DNA of 64,000 nucleotides, from positions 558,001-622,000 of the forward strand of contig NZ_JAAQPI010000001.1 of assembly GCF_011683955.1 (NCBI RefSeq), given 5' to 3'. Shown one piece after another: positions 54,331 through 63,997 of the stretch; the stretch's first letter is position 1; each line of letters begins with the position of its first letter. This stretch comes from Pseudomaricurvus alkylphenolicus (GTDB taxonomy: Bacteria; Pseudomonadota; Gammaproteobacteria; Pseudomonadales; Cellvibrionaceae). The notes under the pieces were generated by a model. It had not been told where the DNA came from. It searched no databases and saw only the letters and a program-made list of their open reading frames with translations. A program made the position numbers and the translations under genes.

Positions 54331-55602
54331 ATGAAGGCATTCCATCGAATGTTAAGTTTCATCCTCGCCGCGACGCTGTCCGCCGCTGTTAGCAGTGCCA
54401 ACAACACACTGGTACTGACGGCCGACCGGCTGCTGGATGTCGAAACCGGCAAGTTGCTCAGCCCCGGCGTGGTTGTGGTCAAGGACAAGCAAATCGTCGC
54501 CGTTAATCCCGATCAACTCCCGGAATCCGCCGAGATCGTGGCACTGGGTGATGCCACCCTGCTGCCGGGATTAATCGATATGCATACCCATATTACCCAG
54601 GAAATGATGGACGATTGGGGCCATGCACCGGTTACCCAGGCACCTACCGACGCCGCCCTGCGCGGCGCCCGCAATGCTCAAAAAACGCTGCACGCCGGCT
54701 TTACCACCATTCGCGACCTGGGGGCTGGTGGTTTTGCGGATGTTGCTGTCATGCGGGCCATCAACAGCGGTATTATCGAAGGGCCAGACATTTTTCCCTC
54801 AGCTCACGCCGTTGGTATTACCGGTGGCCATTGCGATGTTACGGGTCTGGTTCCCGAAGTTGCGGAGAAGGGACCGGAACAAGGCGTCGCGGACGGCAAA
54901 GAAGCTATACTCAGGGCGATTCGCTACCAGATTAAACATGGTGCCAAGGTGATCAAAACCTGTGCCACAGCGGGTGTCATGTCCAGGGGAGCCTCGGTCG
55001 GCAACCAGCAGTACAGCGATGAAGAGCTTCACACTATCGTGGCCGAAGCAAGTCGCCAGGGCGTCAAAGTAGCCGCCCATGCTCATGGCATCAACGGTAT
55101 TCTGGCTGCTGTAGAGGCCGGAGTGGACTCCATTGAGCATGGCACGATCATGACCCGCAAGATCGCCCGCGCTATGAAAAAGAACGGCACTTTCCTGGTG
55201 CCTACCGTTTATCTGATTGAGACTTTTGATCTGACCAGCGTGCCCGACGACATTCGCAAGAAAGCGGCCGTTATTGGACGGGAAGCCTATGCCGGCCTGG
55301 AGCTGGCCATACGCGAGCAGGTACCCATCGCCTACGGTACTGATACCGGAGTCATCCCCCATGGAGACAATGGCAAACAGTTCGCCGTTCTGGTAAACCA
55401 CGGCATGTCCCCCATCAACGCTATTCGCTCCGCTACGTTGAACGCGGCAAAGTTGCTGGGTGTCGAAGACCGAGGTCGACTGGCCCCTGGCTTGAGGGCA
55501 GACATCATCGCTGTTACAGGCAACCCGCTGAAGGATATCCAGGCGATGGAAAGTGCCCAATTCGTGATGAAAGAGGGAAGGATCTACTTGCCCCTCAGAT
55601 AG
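54331..55602 (+). CDS. Secreted amidohydrolase (imidazolonepropionase-like)
   Basis: 423 residues with a signal peptide (MLSFILAATLSAAVSSA). HTH at 85-87 in LIDMHTHIT, HAH at 250-252, His270 in SIEHGTIM, GTD in AYGTDTG near 345, and Lys in KVIKTCATAG near 208. Same family as the protein at 18044, to which it is similar in every motif. GAGAG lies 8 nt before the ATG; two earlier in-frame starts (54307 TTG, 54316 ATG) exist. Followed after 32 nt by an acyltransferase. Confidence 0.91.
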   Translation: MKAFHRMLSFILAATLSAAVSSANNTLVLTADRLLDVETGKLLSPGVVVVKDKQIVAVNPDQLPESAEIVALGDATLLPGLIDMHTHITQEMMDDWGHAPVTQAPTDAALRGARNAQKTLHAGFTTIRDLGAGGFADVAVMRAINSGIIEGPDIFPSAHAVGITGGHCDVTGLVPEVAEKGPEQGVADGKEAILRAIRYQIKHGAKVIKTCATAGVMSRGASVGNQQYSDEELHTIVAEASRQGVKVAAHAHGINGILAAVEAGVDSIEHGTIMTRKIARAMKKNGTFLVPTVYLIETFDLTSVPDDIRKKAAVIGREAYAGLELAIREQVPIAYGTDTGVIPHGDNGKQFAVLVNHGMSPINAIRSATLNAAKLLGVEDRGRLAPGLRADIIAVTGNPLKDIQAMESAQFVMKEGRIYLPLR

Positions 55603-55634
55603 TACTCAACATGATATAGAGAGGTATGAATGCA

Positions 55635-56885
55635 ATGACAACGCACGCCGACACGTCTGGCAGACGCCATGAACTTGATGCGATAAGAGTACTGGCCTTT
55701 GGCCTGCTGATTTTTTATCACATAGGCATGATGTATGTCGCCGCAAGCGATCAGGGTTGGCACTGGCATATCAAGAGCAGCTACACCTCGGAATGGCTGC
55801 AGAATCTTATGTTGTTCAGCTCACAGTGGCGCATGTCATTGCTGTTTTTTATCAGCGGTGCGGTGCTGTCGTTTGTGTTGCCAAACATACAGGGCTGGCG
55901 TTTTCTGTTACGCCGTATAAAGCAGCTGGGGGCGCCGCTGTTATTAGGCGTACTGGTACTGGTTCCCCCCCAACTCTATTTCCAGATGGCGTTTGAATCT
56001 GATCTGGCGACAACCGACTATATAAGCTGGTGGCAGGCCTATTTGCAACCCACTCATGAATGGTTCGCGAATCAGCGAATTGTCGGTGACATGCACTACA
56101 CGTGGAACCACCTGTGGTACTTGCCTTACCTGCTGGTCTATACCCTTCTGTTGCTAATCTTACAACGGGGATACCGGCAACTTCATTACTACTCCGGCGC
56201 AGTCGGCCCAACCTCAACCAGATCCTGGCACGCCGGCCACTTCCTGCTGCTGATACTGATACCCGTGGTGGTCTTCACCGCCTTCGGTGTCGTCTTCAGG
56301 GGCTACGAAGGTTTTCAAGGATCCCTGTTCGACGATTGGCACAGACACGCCAACTACTTTAGTGTCTTTGCACTGGGATATTTGCTGGTGCAATGGCACT
56401 CGGCCTGGTCCGCAATAGAGCGCTACCGGCGACTGAGCCTGATTATGGCCGCAGGGTGTTTTGCAGCGGTGCTTGCCAACTATCATGGGCATGCACTGTT
56501 TGGTTCACACAGCATTGTCGCCGACCTGGCTTCGTTATCAATCTGGAAACTTAATCGCTGGATTTGGATGCTGGCGCTGCTGGGTTACGCCATTCACTAT
56601 CTTAAGCGTCCGTCAACGCCCATCAAATACCTGAACCAGGGTGTATTTTGCTACTATATCCTGCACCAGAGCGTGATCATTGCGGTGGGTTATCCGCTCA
56701 GCCAACTGGGGTTAGGACCCGTTCTGGAGCCCCTGATGGTGGTGACCGCAACCCTCCTGATCTGTGCCTGCGGTTACGAACTGTTGCGCCGTGTGTCGCC
56801 ACTGAAATTGTGGTTTGGTATCGCCGACAGCGATAGAGCGAAACCCCTGGTTTCACTCCGTCGCGGTGGTTTTCCGGCGCATTGA
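55635..56885 (+). CDS. Membrane acyltransferase (acyltransferase-3 type)
   Basis: 416 residues, about ten membrane segments. The conserved N-terminal RxHELDAIRVLAF motif (Arg and His near 10-11, Asp-Arg in the first helix) and the FYHIGM His are typical of acyltransferase-3/OafA-like proteins, which move acyl groups onto sugars or lipids at the membrane. GAGG is 10 nt before the ATG at 55635; the ATG at 55626 sits too close to that site. Converges on the diaminopropionate ammonia-lyase gene. Confidence 0.87.
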   Translation: MTTHADTSGRRHELDAIRVLAFGLLIFYHIGMMYVAASDQGWHWHIKSSYTSEWLQNLMLFSSQWRMSLLFFISGAVLSFVLPNIQGWRFLLRRIKQLGAPLLLGVLVLVPPQLYFQMAFESDLATTDYISWWQAYLQPTHEWFANQRIVGDMHYTWNHLWYLPYLLVYTLLLLILQRGYRQLHYYSGAVGPTSTRSWHAGHFLLLILIPVVVFTAFGVVFRGYEGFQGSLFDDWHRHANYFSVFALGYLLVQWHSAWSAIERYRRLSLIMAAGCFAAVLANYHGHALFGSHSIVADLASLSIWKLNRWIWMLALLGYAIHYLKRPSTPIKYLNQGVFCYYILHQSVIIAVGYPLSQLGLGPVLEPLMVVTATLLICACGYELLRRVSPLKLWFGIADSDRAKPLVSLRRGGFPAH

Positions 56886-56910
56886 GTTAATCACCAGGCC
56901 ATTGCGGGAT

Positions 56911-58110
56911 TCAATCCGCTGCGGCCATCAGTGATTGGTAGAGTTCCGGATCTGTAGCACCTTCGGTGCCGATGACAAGGATTTTGGAATTGCCATCCAG
57001 CCCAAGCGCCTTCGCCATATTCTGGCACTGTGACGCGGCCAGCGCAGCGCCAAAGCCTGCTACCGCGGACTCTCCGGCGACGATTTTGGGATCCCCGTAC
57101 TCTCCACTGCCCAACAAGCGCATGCAGGGAGCAACCGAATCTTCGTCCAAGGTCATAAAGTCATCAATCCCCAACGACAGGATCTCCCAGGCCAGCAGAG
57201 ACACCTCGCCGCAGGCCAGTCCTGCCATCCAGGTTCCCAGATCTCCCAGCACCGTCACCGGTCGTTCGGCACGCGCGCTTTCCTGCAGGCAGTTGGCCGC
57301 TTCTGGTTCAACAATAATCATACGCGGACGCCGCTCCTCCCAGTACTGCCACAAATACCCGCAAGCCGCTGATGCCAGGCCGCCAACACCCCCTTGAAGA
57401 AAAACATGTGTGGGGATCTCGCCGTTCAACTGGTCCACTATTTCCTTCATCATCACCGTATAGCCCAGGGCGACGTACTTTGGAATCTCCATGTAACCTT
57501 CGTAGCTGGTATCGGAGACAATAATCCGGCCAAACGCTTTGGCATCGACATCGGCCTGCCGTACGGAATCGTCATAATTACCCTCAATTCTGACCACCTT
57601 TGCCCCATAGCCTGCTATGGCAGACTCCCGACCAGCGGAAACATCGCGGTGTATATAGATAACACATTGGCAGCCAAACAGCTGCGCTCCCCAAGCGACG
57701 GAGCGGCCATGATTGCCATCCGTCGCACAGCTGACGACAACCTCGGAAAGCAGATCCCCATAGCGACTGCCGATAATGTCCTCAATAGAAGCCTGTTCTC
57801 CGGTTTTTTCCTGGATGACCTTTTTCAGCTGTACAAAAACGGCGTAAGCCCCCCCAAGAGCCTTGAAGCTGCCAAGCCCGAAACGCTGCCCCTCATCCTT
57901 ATACCAGAGGTTGGCGACGCCAATATTTTTCGCGATACCTTTGAGGTCATGGAGTTCGGTGACTGCATAACCCGGCCAGTTGGAAATCTCCCGGTAAGTC
58001 TCTTGAGCCGTAGAAATACTCAAGATACCCTCAAGCCTTCTTGGATAAATTCGATCCCTGTCCGCCTGCGGATTGGGAAAATGAGTGAGCTTTGAGTTAA
58101 ATGCGGTCAT
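56911..58110 (-). CDS. dpaL: Diaminopropionate ammonia-lyase (YgeX-like)
   Basis: 399 residues of fold type II PLP enzymes. The PLP Lys is Lys83 in GLGSFKALGGAYAV; TDGNHGRSVAWGAQ near 160 and QGGVGGLA near 255 bind the cofactor phosphate. These and the length match DpaL, which converts D- or L-2,3-diaminopropionate to pyruvate and two ammonia. AAGG precedes the ATG at 58110; a longer reading to 58200 adds 30 residues before the normal start. Stops converge with the acyltransferase with 25 nt between them. Confidence 0.9.
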   Translation of the reverse strand: MTAFNSKLTHFPNPQADRDRIYPRRLEGILSISTAQETYREISNWPGYAVTELHDLKGIAKNIGVANLWYKDEGQRFGLGSFKALGGAYAVFVQLKKVIQEKTGEQASIEDIIGSRYGDLLSEVVVSCATDGNHGRSVAWGAQLFGCQCVIYIHRDVSAGRESAIAGYGAKVVRIEGNYDDSVRQADVDAKAFGRIIVSDTSYEGYMEIPKYVALGYTVMMKEIVDQLNGEIPTHVFLQGGVGGLASAACGYLWQYWEERRPRMIIVEPEAANCLQESARAERPVTVLGDLGTWMAGLACGEVSLLAWEILSLGIDDFMTLDEDSVAPCMRLLGSGEYGDPKIVAGESAVAGFGAALAASQCQNMAKALGLDGNSKILVIGTEGATDPELYQSLMAAAD

Positions 58111-58262
58111 GTTTGTACCTTTTTTGAAATACTGAAAGGCGCCCATTGAGATGAAATTCGAGCAAAAAAGTGGCCGCCACAGGGGGCGGCCTAGATGCAT
58201 GACAGATACAGAGAGAAAGAGATGTCATGAGAAAACAATTATGAAGAAACCTGGGCTACTTG

Positions 58263-58281
58263 CCCCCCCTGCTTTGGGGGG
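58263..58281. repeat. Poly-C/poly-G hairpin 5
   Basis: C7, loop TGCTTT, G6, between the start of the ammonia-lyase gene and the stop of the serine hydrolase gene. It could end transcription of the latter. Confidence 0.6.
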
Positions 58282-58296
58282 ATTGATCGCCTTGTG

Positions 58297-60135
58297 TTAT
58301 AGCTTCTTCATCAAGTAGCCCGAAAAGAAGAGGTGTTCTTCGCCCTCTACATCCACGAAGCTGACGGTTTCACCTGCAATTCGCTGCCCCAAACCGAGAA
58401 TAATGGCGTCGACATCTGAAGTGGGACCAATGGGGAATACCACGCGCTCGCATTCGATCGCACATACGAAGTCCAGCAAAAGGAAGCCATCCTCATGCTT
58501 CAACTCTGCACGAGCAAAGAACTCAGTAAAACCAGGCTTGCCATTGCTGATCTGGTAGGTGCCTAATCGATCCATCCATACCTGAGAAACAGGAGACGGC
58601 TCAATACGTTCACCGTATACCAGACCACCAACGGCCCCACCCATGATCTTTATCGCGGTGCGGCCATCCACCGTCCTGATGGTGATATGAGCCTCGCTCC
58701 AGGGGAGTCCCTCGACCGAAAATCGGCCATCGGAGTGAGGAATCAATTTGAACGAGGTTCCGAGTAAGTCGACGTAAAGGTGGTCACCGTCAACCCGAAT
58801 ATCCATTGGGCCTGCGTCTGTGGTGTATCTGCCCTTATAGCTGACCGCTTGATCGCTTGTCAGTGAGATAACCTCTGGGATCTTTGTCTCCGGTTTTTCC
58901 AGACCCGCCTTGACGGCCAGCGCCTGCGCCAACACCTCAACAGCAATCTGGAATCCGGGACCCGCCGCTTCCGCTGAATTGCTCAGTACCACCACACCGA
59001 GTTTATGGTCCGGGAGAGTGTACAGCATGCTGTTCCACATCCCCTCCCCTCCCGAGTGCCAGGCGCTCCTGCCGGCGTATTCAAGACCAACGGGAAGCAG
59101 CCACCAACCCAAGCCCCATTCAATATCCAGATCCAATGGCACGTTACTGTTCTGAGGTGTCAACATCTCCATCAGCGTTTCAGCTTTCAGGCTGCGCTCC
59201 CCTTCACTGAAGACCATCATCATAAATCGGCTCAGATCCTCAACGTTGGTATTTAGCGCTCCGGCGGGAAGATCCCGACCCCATATGGGTTCTACTTCCT
59301 CGCCATTTCGATACTCCTTCGACCTCAGGCGCTCAATCTCCGGGGTAAGGGAAAACGACGAGGACTTCATACCCAGCGGCTGCAGGAGCATCTGATCCAT
59401 ATAGTCGATAAAGCCCTTGCCGGACGCTTGTTTCACCGCGTGTCCCAACAAGCTGAAGCCGAGGTTGGAATAGGAGAATGTGGTATTCGCTGGATTGCCA
59501 ACATAGGCCGTATCAATCTCCTTCAACAATCCATCGAATGCACTTTCGGTCAACGCGACCTTGTCATCGCCGTTAGCAAAGCCGCCATTAAGCAGGTCTG
59601 AAGGCAGACCTGAGTGATGCGTCATGACGTTGCGTGCCGTAATCAAACCCGAGTCCGCAAAACGACTCTTGATTGAAAACTCCGGTATATAGGTTTGCAA
59701 AGGTTGATCAATATCAATTTTTCCTTTTTCGGCTAATTGCATGATGGCCGTTGCGGTGAATAATTTTGAGACAGAGGCGACTCCGTAAACGGTTTCCGCA
59801 GTGGCTTTGATGCCGTTTTCCTTGTCGGCAAACCCAAACCCCTGTGACCAGACAACGTCCTGATCATCGACAAGAGCGATACTGAGACCGGTGATGCCAG
59901 TGGTATCCACAACGCCCTGTACCTGCTGAGAGAGTTCGGAAATCATCGAGGAGTAGTCGCTCGAAGCTGCTAACGGCGCCTGCGAGGATTGGGGAGACGA
60001 GGTAGTGGCGGTTGCAACGACAAGCGCCACGAGTAGGGTCATTGCGGTGAAGGCGATTGTTGATTTGGCTTTCGGACGCTTCAAGGACTTGATGCGGTCA
60101 GTCAATCGTCTTGGTTCTCTGGAGTCACTACTCAT
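58297..60135 (-). CDS. Serine hydrolase of the beta-lactamase / DD-peptidase family
   Basis: 612 residues. An N-terminal membrane segment (STIAFTAMTLLVALVVATA near 25-43) and an external hydrolase domain: SxxK is Ser121-Val-Ser-Lys124, YxN is Tyr222-Ser-Asn224, and HSGGEGMWNSM gives the third element. The C-terminal ~200 residues are a beta-rich domain with no name I can give. Related to, but different from, the one at 52819. AAGGAG precedes the ATG. Confidence 0.9.
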   Translation of the reverse strand: MSSDSREPRRLTDRIKSLKRPKAKSTIAFTAMTLLVALVVATATTSSPQSSQAPLAASSDYSSMISELSQQVQGVVDTTGITGLSIALVDDQDVVWSQGFGFADKENGIKATAETVYGVASVSKLFTATAIMQLAEKGKIDIDQPLQTYIPEFSIKSRFADSGLITARNVMTHHSGLPSDLLNGGFANGDDKVALTESAFDGLLKEIDTAYVGNPANTTFSYSNLGFSLLGHAVKQASGKGFIDYMDQMLLQPLGMKSSSFSLTPEIERLRSKEYRNGEEVEPIWGRDLPAGALNTNVEDLSRFMMMVFSEGERSLKAETLMEMLTPQNSNVPLDLDIEWGLGWWLLPVGLEYAGRSAWHSGGEGMWNSMLYTLPDHKLGVVVLSNSAEAAGPGFQIAVEVLAQALAVKAGLEKPETKIPEVISLTSDQAVSYKGRYTTDAGPMDIRVDGDHLYVDLLGTSFKLIPHSDGRFSVEGLPWSEAHITIRTVDGRTAIKIMGGAVGGLVYGERIEPSPVSQVWMDRLGTYQISNGKPGFTEFFARAELKHEDGFLLLDFVCAIECERVVFPIGPTSDVDAIILGLGQRIAGETVSFVDVEGEEHLFFSGYLMKKL

Positions 60136-60205
60136 GAAAAGCTCTCCTTTTCAATTTAGTTAATGCTAACGTTGATCCGATACCCACCTGGGTGCTTTTG
60201 GGAGA

Positions 60206-61564
60206 TCAAAGCGTGTGTTTATGCGGTTGCGAAGTTTGTGCACAGAGTGCCTCTCCGCGCTGATGAAATTGCTGATATTCGGTAGCGGGCACAAATCGCC
60301 CGCCAGTGCTCCATACCACGTGATTTGCCTGGTGCATGCTTTCCTCTAAACCATTGGCCCGAAGGTAGTTTCTCCCTTGCTCGGACGAAAGCAGACAGCC
60401 GGGGCCGTCAAATCCCGCCGCGGCCGATGGTTCTATGCGCACAGATTCGCTGACCTCAAGACGATAGAGGTGTCGAAACAATTGATTGTCTTTCACCGTA
60501 AAGATGCCTGAAAGGACGGGAGCCATCAGCTTTGCTACCAGCTCTGACGCCTGGGAAACCGCCAGTCCGTCTGCCTCGGTATCCACCTGAAGTCCTACGT
60601 CGTAAACGCTGAGATTGTCTTTGAAGCCCGCTGCCATACCCAGTAACATACAGGGGGCCTGTGTGGGTTCGGCGAAAAAACAATGAACGGCATTACCAAA
60701 GATCTGCTTCAAACCAAAGGCGATCCCGCCCGGTGCTCCACCGACGCCGCAGGGGATATACACAAACAGGGGATGATCTGCATCGACAGTGATTGCGGCC
60801 TCGCGCAACTGTCGCTGCAGGCGCAAAGCGGCAACACTGTATCCCATAAAGAGCGTCAATGAGTTCTCGTCGTCGACAAAATAGGCGAACGCATCCTGTT
60901 TTGCGGCTTCACGACCCGCCGCAACCGCTTTGGAATAGTCTTCGCTATGCTCAATAACCTCCACTCCTCGCCTTCTCAGGCGCTCCTTTTTCCACCGCTT
61001 CGCCTCCACAGACATATGCACACAGGCCTTGAACCCCAGCGCGGCTGCCGTTACGCCGATACTGAGTCCCAAATTGCCAGTACTGCCCACGGAAACCGTG
61101 TATTGCTCAAAAAGTTGACGGGCGGTGGGCGTTGCCAGCACACGGTAGTCGCCGTCGGCTTGTAATAGCCCTTCTTTTTTCGCCAGCTCCTCGGCGAAAC
61201 ACAGAACCTCGTATATGCCACCACGCGCCTTGACGGAACCGGCCACTGGCAGATTGTGGTCCGCCTTCAGCCACAGGTGACCACCCCCGAAATCGGTGTG
61301 CGTCTGTTCCAATAATGCCTGCATGGAAGGAATTTTCAGCAGCTCGGACTCAATCAACCCGCCCGTTTGCCGAAGTTCGGGAAATAAAACCTGCAACAGA
61401 GGTGCGAATTTTTGCAAACGTTGCTCAGCCGCCTCTACGTCGGCCAATGACAACGTTGATACCGCGCCAGTGCCCGCTCCCTTGTCCCTGATGGGATTCA
61501 ACCAAAGAAAAGGTCTGTTCGACGCCAGTGAATGCAACACATCACCGTCATTGTGGTCAATCAC
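60206..61564 (-). CDS. dsdA: D-serine dehydratase
   Basis: 452 residues, fold type II PLP. Family signature PVAGSVKARGGIYEV with the PLP Lys112, VGSTGNLGLSIGV near 175, and CGVGGAPGGIAFGL near 280. DsdA turns D-serine into pyruvate and ammonia and can use D-threonine. Start GTG overlaps the stop of the hydrolase gene (GTGA) and has AGGAG upstream, so the two are translationally coupled. Confidence 0.93.
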   Translation of the reverse strand: MIDHNDGDVLHSLASNRPFLWLNPIRDKGAGTGAVSTLSLADVEAAEQRLQKFAPLLQVLFPELRQTGGLIESELLKIPSMQALLEQTHTDFGGGHLWLKADHNLPVAGSVKARGGIYEVLCFAEELAKKEGLLQADGDYRVLATPTARQLFEQYTVSVGSTGNLGLSIGVTAAALGFKACVHMSVEAKRWKKERLRRRGVEVIEHSEDYSKAVAAGREAAKQDAFAYFVDDENSLTLFMGYSVAALRLQRQLREAAITVDADHPLFVYIPCGVGGAPGGIAFGLKQIFGNAVHCFFAEPTQAPCMLLGMAAGFKDNLSVYDVGLQVDTEADGLAVSQASELVAKLMAPVLSGIFTVKDNQLFRHLYRLEVSESVRIEPSAAAGFDGPGCLLSSEQGRNYLRANGLEESMHQANHVVWSTGGRFVPATEYQQFHQRGEALCAQTSQPHKHTL

Positions 61565-62652
61565 TTCAGAGTCTCCTGTGCAATCTTGATCAGCTCTCTT
61601 GTCATCTTGTCAGGCTCTTCAAAAATCATGGTATGAGCGGAGTTTTCAAACCAAATAAACGCCTTCTTCGGTGCCTTCAGAAAAGAGTAATACTCCTCCG
61701 CCAGGGTCGCGGGCGTCGAATAGTCGTAACGTCCGGCAAAGAAATAGACCGGGATGGACACTTCGGGCAGTTGCTTGAACAGGGAGTAATTCGATGCTGC
61801 GGCTTCTACATCCGCCGTCCGCGAGGACCAATCCAGCCCCTTCATAAATTTTTCTACATCAGCAGCTGTGTATTCGCTGCCCTTGCCAAGTTGGCTGCGG
61901 ATCCTTTGGTACACCGCTTTCTGGTGATGGTGACCACCAAATTCCGATACCCATTTGTCCTTTACCGACACCGCTTCGATATCGCTGTAATCAAACGGCG
62001 CCAGACGTTCCAGCTCCGTAATGGCCACCTTCTGATTGCGCTCACGCGCCTGCTCGAGTGCCCACTCATAGGATATAGTCTGCCTTCTGTTCCAGTCCGC
62101 GGCCTCTCCGGCACCAATATAGGCGTGGTAGAGTTCCGGCGTTTGGGCGATGGTCAGGAACCCCATTGCACTGCCCCAGGAATGACCCAGCATAAAGATC
62201 TTTTCCTGATTAAAGCGGGAACGAAGATAATTGGTCAAATCCCTGATGTCTGAAAGATATTTATCCACTCTCATATCCTCCCTGGTGAGTCGGTCAGAAT
62301 AGGACTTGCCGGCGCCCCTCTGATCCCATTGCACCACCACGAAATTTTGCTCCAGCTCGGGGGTTTGAAACTCCCGGTAGAAAGGAATATGCGCCCCACC
62401 GGGACCACCGTGCAAAAACAGCAATACGGGTTTGCTGGCATCTTCGCCACGAATCAGGATCGTCTGCTCTACCCCTCCCAGGTTCAGCGTCTCAAGCGAG
62501 GCGATACTGCCCGCCACTGTGTTTCCCTGACTATCGGTAATGGCTGGCGTATGGGCTGTGGTTTGGTCAAATTCCCAAGAGGAGCAGCCCGCCATTGCGC
62601 TCATTGCAAACAGGATCAGCCAACAGAGATAGGACAACTTTTTCATAATCAT
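61561..62652 (-). CDS. Alpha/beta-hydrolase lipoprotein (prolyl aminopeptidase-like)
   Basis: 363 residues. Signal peptide with lipobox (MAGC, Cys23), so membrane-anchored outside the cytoplasm. HGGPGG at 81-86 forms the oxyanion hole, WDQRGAGKS follows, and the nucleophile is Ser158 in GHSWGS; the catalytic His is near the C-terminus (NSAHTM). The pattern matches S33 prolyl aminopeptidases. Coupled to dsdA. Confidence 0.91.
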   Translation of the reverse strand: MIMKKLSYLCWLILFAMSAMAGCSSWEFDQTTAHTPAITDSQGNTVAGSIASLETLNLGGVEQTILIRGEDASKPVLLFLHGGPGGAHIPFYREFQTPELEQNFVVVQWDQRGAGKSYSDRLTREDMRVDKYLSDIRDLTNYLRSRFNQEKIFMLGHSWGSAMGFLTIAQTPELYHAYIGAGEAADWNRRQTISYEWALEQARERNQKVAITELERLAPFDYSDIEAVSVKDKWVSEFGGHHHQKAVYQRIRSQLGKGSEYTAADVEKFMKGLDWSSRTADVEAAASNYSLFKQLPEVSIPVYFFAGRYDYSTPATLAEEYYSFLKAPKKAFIWFENSAHTMIFEEPDKMTRELIKIAQETLK

Positions 62653-62703
62653 TAATTTCCACGTTGCAGGTGAGGCTCAAAGTATCATCTGGTCGGCTAC
62701 AGT

Positions 62704-62723
62704 CCCCCCCCCGATTCAAGGGG
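62704..62723. repeat. Poly-C/poly-G hairpin 6
   Basis: C9, loop GATTCAA, G4. Between the hydrolase start and the aldolase-like start. Confidence 0.6.
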
Positions 62724-62747
62724 TGCGCTCCGAACTGTGCAATCATG

Positions 62748-62768
62748 CCCCCCCATTTCATGGGGGGG
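62748..62768. repeat. Poly-C/poly-G hairpin 7
   Basis: C7, loop ATTTCAT, G7; paired with hairpin 6 at 44 nt. Confidence 0.65.
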
Positions 62769-62833
62769 CATCATGGGGTAACACGCGTATTCTGATGTAA
62801 TGCACTACCTCTGACAGCGGAGCCGCTTTAACT

Positions 62834-63997
62834 ATGACACTCGCGGAAAAAACGATTAAATTCAAGGAATTAGGACCCAATGCCAGCCTCATAGGATGTT
62901 CAGATGCGAGGCACAACCTGAACACACCGGCGCTGCTGCTGGACCTGAATGCACTGGATCGCAATATCCAGAAAATGGCGCTCTTTGCCTGCAAAGAGAA
63001 GATCGCACTTCGCCCCCATGGCAAGTGCCACAAATCGGTGGCTATCGCCAGGCGACAACTGAATGCAGGCGCTGTAGGTCTGTGCTGCGCCAGCGTTGGT
63101 GAAGCTGAGGTAATGGCGGCGGCCGGAATCTCTGACCTCTTGATCACCGGCCCCCTGGTCACCCAGGCCAAAATAAAGCGCCTCTGCGCTCTCGCCAGTC
63201 GGGGTCACGACGTCAAGGTCGTTGTCGACAATCCCGACAATGTTCAGACACTGTCGGTGGCAGCGCAAAGTACCGATGTGGAACTCGGAATACTGGTGGA
63301 TATCGATCCCGGTCTGAATCGCACCGGCGTCCTCGACCACTGCGCAACGGTTGAGCTGGCCAAATCGGTCAATAACACCCCCCATCTAAAGTACTGCGGC
63401 CTGCAATGTTACGCCGGCAATGCCCAGCACATCGACGATTTTGAATTGCGCATGGAGAAGTCTCTGCAGGCCCTGAAAAAAGTGGCGACCGTACGCGACC
63501 TCCTTGCCTCCGAGGGAATTGAATCAGCCATATTGAGCGGAGGCGGTACCGGAACCTTTGACATCGATGCCGCCGCCGAAGTGCTGACCGAACTGCAGGT
63601 GGGATCCTATGTGTTTATGGACTCACAGTACAACGATGTGTGGCTCAACTATGGAGAGCTGCCGCCATTCGAACCGGCTCTATTCGTGCAGTCCAGCGTG
63701 ATCAGCGCCAATCAGCCCGGTTTCGTCACCACCGATGCGGGACTTAAACAATTTGCTGTCGACGGAGGTGAACCGATACCCCTTAAGGGAGCACCCAGCG
63801 GATCACGATACCACTACTTCGGTGATGAACACGGTCGCCTGGAGCTGCCGGATGCCACCGGCAGCTTGCCTCTCGGTGCCCGTATCGAGTGCATGGCCAC
63901 TCACTGCGATCCCACGGTTAACCTGTACAATGTCGTGCACTGTTTTCGTGGCGACACACTGGTCGATATCTGGCCGATCGATGCGCGAGGCGCCTAG
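62834..63997 (+). CDS. D-threonine aldolase / D-serine deaminase-like fold III PLP enzyme
   Basis: 387 residues, complete at 63997. The N-terminal NTPALLLDLNALDRNIQKM and RPHGKCHKS (PLP Lys64 in the usual H-x-K-x-H-K setting) mark the alanine-racemase-like fold. The C-terminal MATHCDPTVNL gives the His and the Asp of the metal site seen in D-threonine aldolases and DSD1-type D-serine dehydratases. Which of those two reactions it performs cannot be read from sequence. Divergent from the hydrolase-dsdA operon. Start ATG 62834 has GGAG 12 nt upstream. Confidence 0.88.
   Translation: MTLAEKTIKFKELGPNASLIGCSDARHNLNTPALLLDLNALDRNIQKMALFACKEKIALRPHGKCHKSVAIARRQLNAGAVGLCCASVGEAEVMAAAGISDLLITGPLVTQAKIKRLCALASRGHDVKVVVDNPDNVQTLSVAAQSTDVELGILVDIDPGLNRTGVLDHCATVELAKSVNNTPHLKYCGLQCYAGNAQHIDDFELRMEKSLQALKKVATVRDLLASEGIESAILSGGGTGTFDIDAAAEVLTELQVGSYVFMDSQYNDVWLNYGELPPFEPALFVQSSVISANQPGFVTTDAGLKQFAVDGGEPIPLKGAPSGSRYHYFGDEHGRLELPDATGSLPLGARIECMATHCDPTVNLYNVVHCFRGDTLVDIWPIDARGA

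Noticed and set aside
54799-55560. 253-residue minus-strand frame
   Set aside because: It is antisense to the amidohydrolase at 54331, which has full motifs.
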